Below are positions 31,238 through 31,650 of a stretch of 31,650 bases of DNA, one piece after another. The first letter of the stretch is position 1; each line of letters starts with the position of its first letter. The stretch comes from CAZAIO01 sp964485235 (GTDB taxonomy: Bacteria > Chloroflexota > Dehalococcoidia > GIF9 > UBA5629), in the NCBI GenBank assembly GCA_964485235.1, contig CAZAIO010000014.1, forward strand, positions 1-31,650, read 5' to 3'. Below the pieces are notes generated by a model, which saw nothing but the letters and a program-made list of their open reading frames with translations, ran no database searches and had not been told where the DNA came from. A program made the translations under genes and the position numbers.

Positions 31238-31650
31238 ATGAAGATCCTTCATTTTGCTGACCTTCATCTGGGGATAGAGACATATGGTACTGTCGACTCT
31301 GCGACAGGTTTGTCGACAAGGCTACTCGACGTGCTCCGGTCTCTGGATGAACTGGTCGATTATGCAGTTGACAACCGGGTCGACCTGGTGCTTTTTTGCG
31401 GCGACGCCTATAAAAATAGGGACCCTTCTCAAACACATCAACGAGAGTTCGCCAAGCGGTTGAGGAAATTATCCGAAGAAAAGATTCCGGTATTTTTACT
31501 GGTAGGGAACCATGATCTTCCCAATGCAGCGGGCAGAGCAACCGCAGTCGATATCTACCATACACTCGCAATCGATAATGTTTATGTGGGGAACCGTCCC
31601 GGCGTGTATCGTATTAAAACAAATTCAGGCATTATCCAGGTGGCTGCATT
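31238..31650 (+). CDS. sbcD: SbcD-type DNA repair exonuclease/metallophosphoesterase (partial)
   Basis: The frame from ATG 31238 is open to the right edge (137 codons). It starts with KILHFADLHLGIETYG, where D8-x-H10 is the first metal motif, then VDLVLFCGDAYKNRDPS (the G-D motif), LRKLSEEKIPVFLLVGNHDLPNAAGRA (the G-N-H-D motif), typical of SbcD/Mre11 nucleases. With SbcC, it cleaves DNA hairpins and trims ends. GDAY replaces the more usual GDLF or GDVF. Only the N-terminal phosphoesterase portion is visible. The Shine-Dalgarno is weak (GAGATGAAAG). It follows glyQS by 36 bases. Confidence 0.9.
   Translation, partial: MKILHFADLHLGIETYGTVDSATGLSTRLLDVLRSLDELVDYAVDNRVDLVLFCGDAYKNRDPSQTHQREFAKRLRKLSEEKIPVFLLVGNHDLPNAAGRATAVDIYHTLAIDNVYVGNRPGVYRIKTNSGIIQVAA

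Overview
The window looks like a piece of chromosome from an anaerobic bacterium, most likely a Dehalococcoidia-type Chloroflexota. This is an inference from the mix of genes: a single-chain GlyRS, a TGS-domain DRG-like GTPase, a CotH-like lipoprotein, a fumarate-reductase-like flavoprotein with a small ferredoxin, a DUF89 protein and SbcD. No 16S or other decisive marker is present. Genes are densely packed on both strands. I see no tRNA, rRNA, CRISPR array, insertion sequence or prophage gene.

Layout. 1-1343 (minus): N-terminus of a CotH-like lipoprotein and a TGS GTPase. 1599-3874 (plus): corA and an mscS-type channel. 3943-7300 (minus): glgC and a CPA1 Na+/H+ antiporter with an RCK domain. 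7584-12457 (plus): a CPA2 antiporter whose C-terminus is membrane-spanning instead of RCK, an MFS protein with a 238-residue soluble tail, and a VTT/DedA-like membrane protein. 12569-13501 (minus): an NAD-binding epimerase-like protein that appears to start at ATT. 13786-17206 (plus): a small conserved membrane-anchored protein, then a four-gene run of zf-TFIIB protein, LemA, M48 protease with an added zinc ribbon, and DinB-like protein. 17218-20048 (minus): a redox operon of SDR, FAD flavoprotein and 2[4Fe-4S] ferredoxin. 20388-20951 (minus): mntP. 21234-22640 (plus): a beta-CASP metallo-hydrolase. 22676-23356 (minus): LOG-family protein. 23669-27146 (plus): DUF47-Pit phosphate uptake pair, DUF89 protein, radical SAM protein. 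27177-29630 (minus): HAD hydrolase and an Asp-box lipoprotein. 29873-end (plus): glyQS and the start of sbcD.

Functionally, the left half is rich in ion and osmotic homeostasis (CorA, MscS, two different cation/proton antiporters, later MntP and Pit) and membrane quality control (LemA, M48). The most distinctive metabolic unit is the SDR-flavoprotein-ferredoxin operon. It has a near-consensus promoter with a 9-bp dyad laid over its -10. The SDR carries His in place of the catalytic Tyr. The flavoprotein frame is cut by one in-frame TAG, after which 40 more in-frame codons continue with what looks like the normal C-terminus of the family.

Other points worth a second look are two intrinsic terminators in divergent intergenic regions with no plus-strand gene upstream (suggesting leader or small RNAs), a perfect-consensus promoter for glgC, and paired alternative hairpins ahead of glyQS.
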